64,000 nucleotides of DNA from positions 1-64,000 of the forward strand of contig CAZWHY010000004.1 of assembly GCA_964633725.1 (NCBI GenBank), written 5' to 3'. This document shows positions 60,689-64,000 of the stretch, piece after piece (the stretch's first letter is position 1; each line of letters starts with the position of its first letter). The notes below the pieces were generated by a model. It searched no databases, had not been told where the DNA came from, and saw only the letters and a program-made list of their open reading frames with translations. The stretch is from Berkiella_A sp964633725 (GTDB lineage: Bacteria > Pseudomonadota > Gammaproteobacteria > Berkiellales > Berkiellaceae). Position numbers and translations under genes: made by a program.

Positions 60689-61693
60689 ATGAAGTTTTAT
60701 TCAGTGGCGTTTTGCCTGATTTTGAAATTAACGATAATATACAGCCCACTTGTACAAGCATTTGATAAAGGGATCTATATTACCCAGTCCACCTTAGCGA
60801 ACACAAAGTACCTAACCCAGCTCATTAACCAGTCTAAGGCAGTTGGTATTAATACCTTTGTGGTTGATCTCAAAAAGGTTAATAAAAGCTATGCCAAAAA
60901 TATTAAACTTATCAAATCTCACGGCATCAAATATGTTGCTCGAATTGTGGTGTTTTCTAAAGGGGGTAGTATTAATCAGGTTCGCTCATTAAACTACTGG
61001 AAGAAAAAATATAAATTAGTCGACGCCGCGATTAAATTCGGCGCGGATGAAATTCAGTTAGACTATATACGATACTCAACAAAGCAGCGTCCCTCTAGTC
61101 AAAACTCTGTTGACATTCACAATGTCATCAAATGGTTCAAAAGCCAAAATTCAACACCTTTGCAAATAGATGTATTTGGAGAAGCCAGCTTTAGACCTTC
61201 AACCCGCATAGGACAAGATGTTAGATTGTTTGCCCCTTCAGTGGATACAGTATGCCCTATGGTATACCCTAGTCACTATAAACCCTATAGCTATCACTCT
61301 AACCGCCCTTATGAAACCATTAATAAATCTCTAAAAGCTATGCGCTTGCAATTTAATAACAATCCACCTTTTAAAATCAAACCTTATATAGAAGCCACTA
61401 ATTTCAGATATAAAATGTCACGCGACAAAAAAGTTGCCTATATTCTAGAACAAATTAGAGCGGTAGAAGACAATCATTCTGACGGCTGGTATGTTTGGAG
61501 CGCCAACAATAAATATAGCGCCCTTTTTAGAGCGCTGGAATTGAAAAATGCCGGAAAAACTATGGAAGCCAATTTCAACTTCGCACCAAAATCAAAAAGC
61601 AAAGCGCGCAAACACAAGAAAAAACAACATCATAAAATGAAAATTAACATGGACAAATGGAAGGCTTTCAAGAAATCCCAAAAGTCCCATTAA
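60689..61693 (+). CDS. DUF4015 putative glycoside hydrolase, secreted
   Basis: About 334 aa from the ATG at 60689, which begins a good signal peptide (SVAFCLILKLTIIYSPLVQA); an upstream TTG is less likely. TIM-barrel-like segments match DUF4015: FDKGIYITQSTLANTKY, INTFVVDLKKVNKSY, ADEIQLDYIRYST, TVCPMVYPSHYKP and GWYVWSANNKY. Acidic residues in the VDLK, LDYIRY and CPMVYP strands fit a glycosidase site. The last 40 residues are Lys/His-rich. Divergent from the SNARE-mimic gene with about 130 bases between. Confidence 0.82.
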   Translation: MKFYSVAFCLILKLTIIYSPLVQAFDKGIYITQSTLANTKYLTQLINQSKAVGINTFVVDLKKVNKSYAKNIKLIKSHGIKYVARIVVFSKGGSINQVRSLNYWKKKYKLVDAAIKFGADEIQLDYIRYSTKQRPSSQNSVDIHNVIKWFKSQNSTPLQIDVFGEASFRPSTRIGQDVRLFAPSVDTVCPMVYPSHYKPYSYHSNRPYETINKSLKAMRLQFNNNPPFKIKPYIEATNFRYKMSRDKKVAYILEQIRAVEDNHSDGWYVWSANNKYSALFRALELKNAGKTMEANFNFAPKSKSKARKHKKKQHHKMKINMDKWKAFKKSQKSH

Positions 61694-61707
61694 CCTCAAC
61701 ACTATTC

Positions 61708-61740
61708 ACTCTGCCTGTTGTTACCAATAACAGGCAGAGT
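61708..61740. terminator. bidirectional terminator hairpin
   Basis: Perfect 12-bp stem ACTCTGCCTGTT/AACAGGCAGAGT (61708-61719 with 61729-61740), nine-base loop, between the convergent ends of the DUF4015 gene and the AAA-protease gene. Confidence 0.75.
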
Positions 61741-61744
61741 CTCA

Positions 61745-64000
61745 TCATTCAAGCTCAATCATTTTTTTAATTTCATCATAACTCAGAATTTCGTTCTCAA
61801 TTAATCCTTCGGCAATAATTTTCAGCTTCTCTTTATTTTTGGTTAGGATGGATTTTGCTACATTATAATTTCTTTGTAGTATTTTTTCGGCTCGCTCTAC
61901 ACTGTTGCCAATGCCACTACCAAACACCTCATGAACAATCAAACTTTGCTTATCATCCATGGCATATTTTTGCACCATATCTTTCACAATTTGGTTTGCA
62001 CCAAGCAAATCATTCGAGGCACCTGTTGTCACATTATCCGCACCAAAGGTTAATTGTTCGGCAACCAAACCACCCATTTTAACGGCTATCATCGCTTCAA
62101 GCTCTTTTTTGGTAGAAGAAAAAGTCTCCTCTTTTTGCTCAAAATAGGTTACCCCTAAGCTATGGCCTCGCAAACCAACTGTCGCCTTGTGTAAATTATG
62201 AGGATAATCTGGATGCAACAATCCAACCAAAGCATGGCCAGCTTCATGATATGCGGTTAATTCTATTTCTTTTTTTGAAAAATCACCAGTACCTAAATCA
62301 ACCCCTAGCACTATTTTGTCTTTCGCGTACTCTATAGACTCACCATCCACATGTGATTTATTTTGATTGGATGCATAAATAGCCGCCTCATTAATTAAAT
62401 TCTCTAAATCAGCCCCTGAAAAATTAGGGGTAGTGCGTGCTATTTTACCCACATTGATTTCTGGGTCATATTTTACCTTTGAGAGCTTTTGCTTAATAAT
62501 TTCAATCCGCTCTTTTATACTGGGCAATCTAAAATATACTTTGCGATCAAATCGACCTGGCCTTAATATGGCCTCATCCATCAGCTCCATTTTATTGGTT
62601 GCGGCAACAAAAATAATGCCTTCATTAATGTCTTCTTGAATATTGTCCATTTCAGATAATAATTGATTAATCGTTTGCGAACGACCCGTCATATCTGAAC
62701 CACCACGCTTTTGCGCTAACACATCAATTTCATCAATAAAAACAATACACGGACTAAACTTTCTGGCTGTTTTGAATAATTCCCTGACTCTGGAAGCACC
62801 CACGCCAACATATTTCTCATCAAAATCAGAACCAGACACGGTTAAAAATGTCACCCCCGCCTCACCCGCCATCGCCCGGGCCATTAATGTCTTACCCGTA
62901 CCAGGTGGGCCATAGATTAAAATACCTTTGGGTATTTTGGCACCGATTTCTTTATATTTGTTTGGCTCTTTCAAGTAATCAATAATGTCTTTCACTTCTT
63001 GTTTGGATTGATTCATGCCGGCAATGTCTGCGAAACTTGTTTTGATTTCATAGGGTGACAAGATTTTGATTTGTAAATTTGGACTAGGGTCTCTTTCGAA
63101 AAGAGATATTTTTTTAATGGCATACTCAATAGATTCCACATCCACTTCCAGCTTTTTATTTTTACCTGCAAAAATAGCGGATTCATTCAACATAGCATCC
63201 AACTCAGCACCAGAAAAACCTGATGTTTTTTGCGCAATATCCGCTATATCAATATCGTTGCTGTGTTTTAACTTTTTAATTAAATACGCAACAATTTCTT
63301 TTCTATCATCTAATGATGGTAATCGGACATATACCTGCCTATCGAAACGACCTGGTCGCAATAATGCGCCATCTAATGATTCTAATCGATTAGTCGCGCC
63401 AATCAAAAATATACCCTTATTTATCTCATCATCTATAGGACTTAATTCTTGTAATAATTGATTAATGGTTTGCAGCTGACTAGAAGACATTCCATCACTT
63501 TTTCTAGACGCCGCTAAGGCATCCAGCTCGTCTATAAATATAATGCAGGGTTTGTTGTCTCTTGCTAATTTAAACAGCTCTCTGACCCTGGCGGCGCCTA
63601 CACCAACATATTGATCTTCAAATGCAGCACCTGAAGTCGCTATAAAGTTAACCTTGGCTTCTCCTGCAAGCGCCTTGGCTAATAAGGTTTTACCCGTGCC
63701 AGGTGGGCCATATAGCAAAATCCCTTTGGGGGCTCTTGCCCCTAATTTAGCATATCGCTCAGGTTCATTAATAAATGTCAATAAATCCCTTAACTCTTCT
63801 TTGGCTTCTTTTTGACCTGCAACATCTTTTAATCCAATTTTTATTTTATTGGATGGAATAAAATTAAACTGAGATACATTGCTAGCACCTTCTTTCTCAC
63901 CATCATTATTCGCATAAAAATAGCCTAATGTGTGTAAAAGTTCTTCGGCATCTGGATTGCCTTGTTCTGCCGCTAGTAGCAGCCAACTCACCGCTTGAAA
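61745..64000 (-). CDS. Sel1-repeat/tandem AAA/M41 FtsH-like protease (partial, right edge)
   Basis: Open to the window end, so the N-terminus is missing. The first visible residues, FQAVSWLLLAAEQGNPDAEEL, are the end of a Sel1-like repeat, so the start lies beyond the window. Two AAA modules follow: Walker A YGPPGTGKT with FIDELDAL and LRPGRFDRQVY, then a second YGPPGTGKT with FIDEIDVL and LRPGRFDRKVY. The M41 protease has zinc motif AYHEAGHAL and a later QLTFGADNVTTGASND. FtsH has one AAA module and two membrane helices; here no membrane helix is seen. This looks like a soluble, duplicated FtsH derivative, possibly host-directed or substrate-specific. Confidence 0.88.
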   Translation of the reverse strand, partial: FQAVSWLLLAAEQGNPDAEELLHTLGYFYANNDGEKEGASNVSQFNFIPSNKIKIGLKDVAGQKEAKEELRDLLTFINEPERYAKLGARAPKGILLYGPPGTGKTLLAKALAGEAKVNFIATSGAAFEDQYVGVGAARVRELFKLARDNKPCIIFIDELDALAASRKSDGMSSSQLQTINQLLQELSPIDDEINKGIFLIGATNRLESLDGALLRPGRFDRQVYVRLPSLDDRKEIVAYLIKKLKHSNDIDIADIAQKTSGFSGAELDAMLNESAIFAGKNKKLEVDVESIEYAIKKISLFERDPSPNLQIKILSPYEIKTSFADIAGMNQSKQEVKDIIDYLKEPNKYKEIGAKIPKGILIYGPPGTGKTLMARAMAGEAGVTFLTVSGSDFDEKYVGVGASRVRELFKTARKFSPCIVFIDEIDVLAQKRGGSDMTGRSQTINQLLSEMDNIQEDINEGIIFVAATNKMELMDEAILRPGRFDRKVYFRLPSIKERIEIIKQKLSKVKYDPEINVGKIARTTPNFSGADLENLINEAAIYASNQNKSHVDGESIEYAKDKIVLGVDLGTGDFSKKEIELTAYHEAGHALVGLLHPDYPHNLHKATVGLRGHSLGVTYFEQKEETFSSTKKELEAMIAVKMGGLVAEQLTFGADNVTTGASNDLLGANQIVKDMVQKYAMDDKQSLIVHEVFGSGIGNSVERAEKILQRNYNVAKSILTKNKEKLKIIAEGLIENEILSYDEIKKMIELE

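Overview
The window is an AT-rich bacterial chromosome segment with dense genes on both strands. Household genes (selO, rlpA, fadH, pdxH, endA, lemA plus an M48 protease, a YciV-type PHP phosphatase) look gammaproteobacterial. An ATP/ADP-type nucleotide translocase, a leucine-rich-repeat protein, several large orphan soluble proteins and a eukaryotic-type SNARE-like protein point to an intracellular bacterium of protists or animals, most likely in Legionellales (the Legionella, Coxiella, Berkiella side). That placement is inferred from gene content only. No rRNA, tRNA, CRISPR array, prophage or intact insertion sequence was seen.

Layout. 0-11.7 kb (almost all minus strand): start of a probable methyltransferase at the left edge, an FAD amine-oxidase-like protein, an animal-type haem peroxidase with RTX repeats, SelO, then a heavy-metal RND efflux operon (membrane-fusion protein, pump, SRPBCC protein) and RlpA. 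12-16.6 kb (plus): saccharopine dehydrogenase, a thiamine-diphosphate enzyme annotated as acetolactate synthase, and an aldehyde dehydrogenase. 16.6-25.5 kb: TPR protein, orphan 438-aa protein, type Vd patatin autotransporter, AI-2E family transporter, endonuclease I, PHP phosphatase, acyltransferase, thioesterase. 25.7-42.5 kb: P-loop orphan, MscS channel, DEDDh exonuclease, a double-glycine peptide, FadH, small membrane proteins, a CBS protein, LemA/M48, a YdhS-like flavoprotein and a YkvI-like transporter.

42.5-61.7 kb is the accessory, host-facing part. It holds two large orphans (756 and 870 aa), a double-glycine peptide and its truncated duplicate, PdxH, a DMT exporter, a predicted metal hydrolase, an endonuclease/exonuclease/phosphatase-fold protein bracketed by duplicated gene ends, a 1062-aa protein joining a helical region and a long charged coiled coil to a poly(A)-polymerase/CCA-type nucleotidyltransferase domain, the nucleotide translocase, and an LRR protein. 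It also holds a minus-strand four-gene cluster: a protein with two SNARE motifs, a double-glycine peptide, a membrane coiled-coil protein, and another leader peptide. The right edge carries a DUF4015 protein and a partial protein joining Sel1-type sequence, two AAA modules and an FtsH-type M41 protease.

The most interesting signals are: (1) the SNAP-25/SNAP-29-like two-motif (Qbc) SNARE mimic at 59850..60554, with glutamine at both predicted zero layers; (2) four unlinked small peptides sharing a 15-residue double-glycine-type leader; (3) two places where an effector-like gene lies between short direct repeats made of a neighbouring gene's fragment. Function in host interaction is inference; no secretion machinery is encoded in the window.
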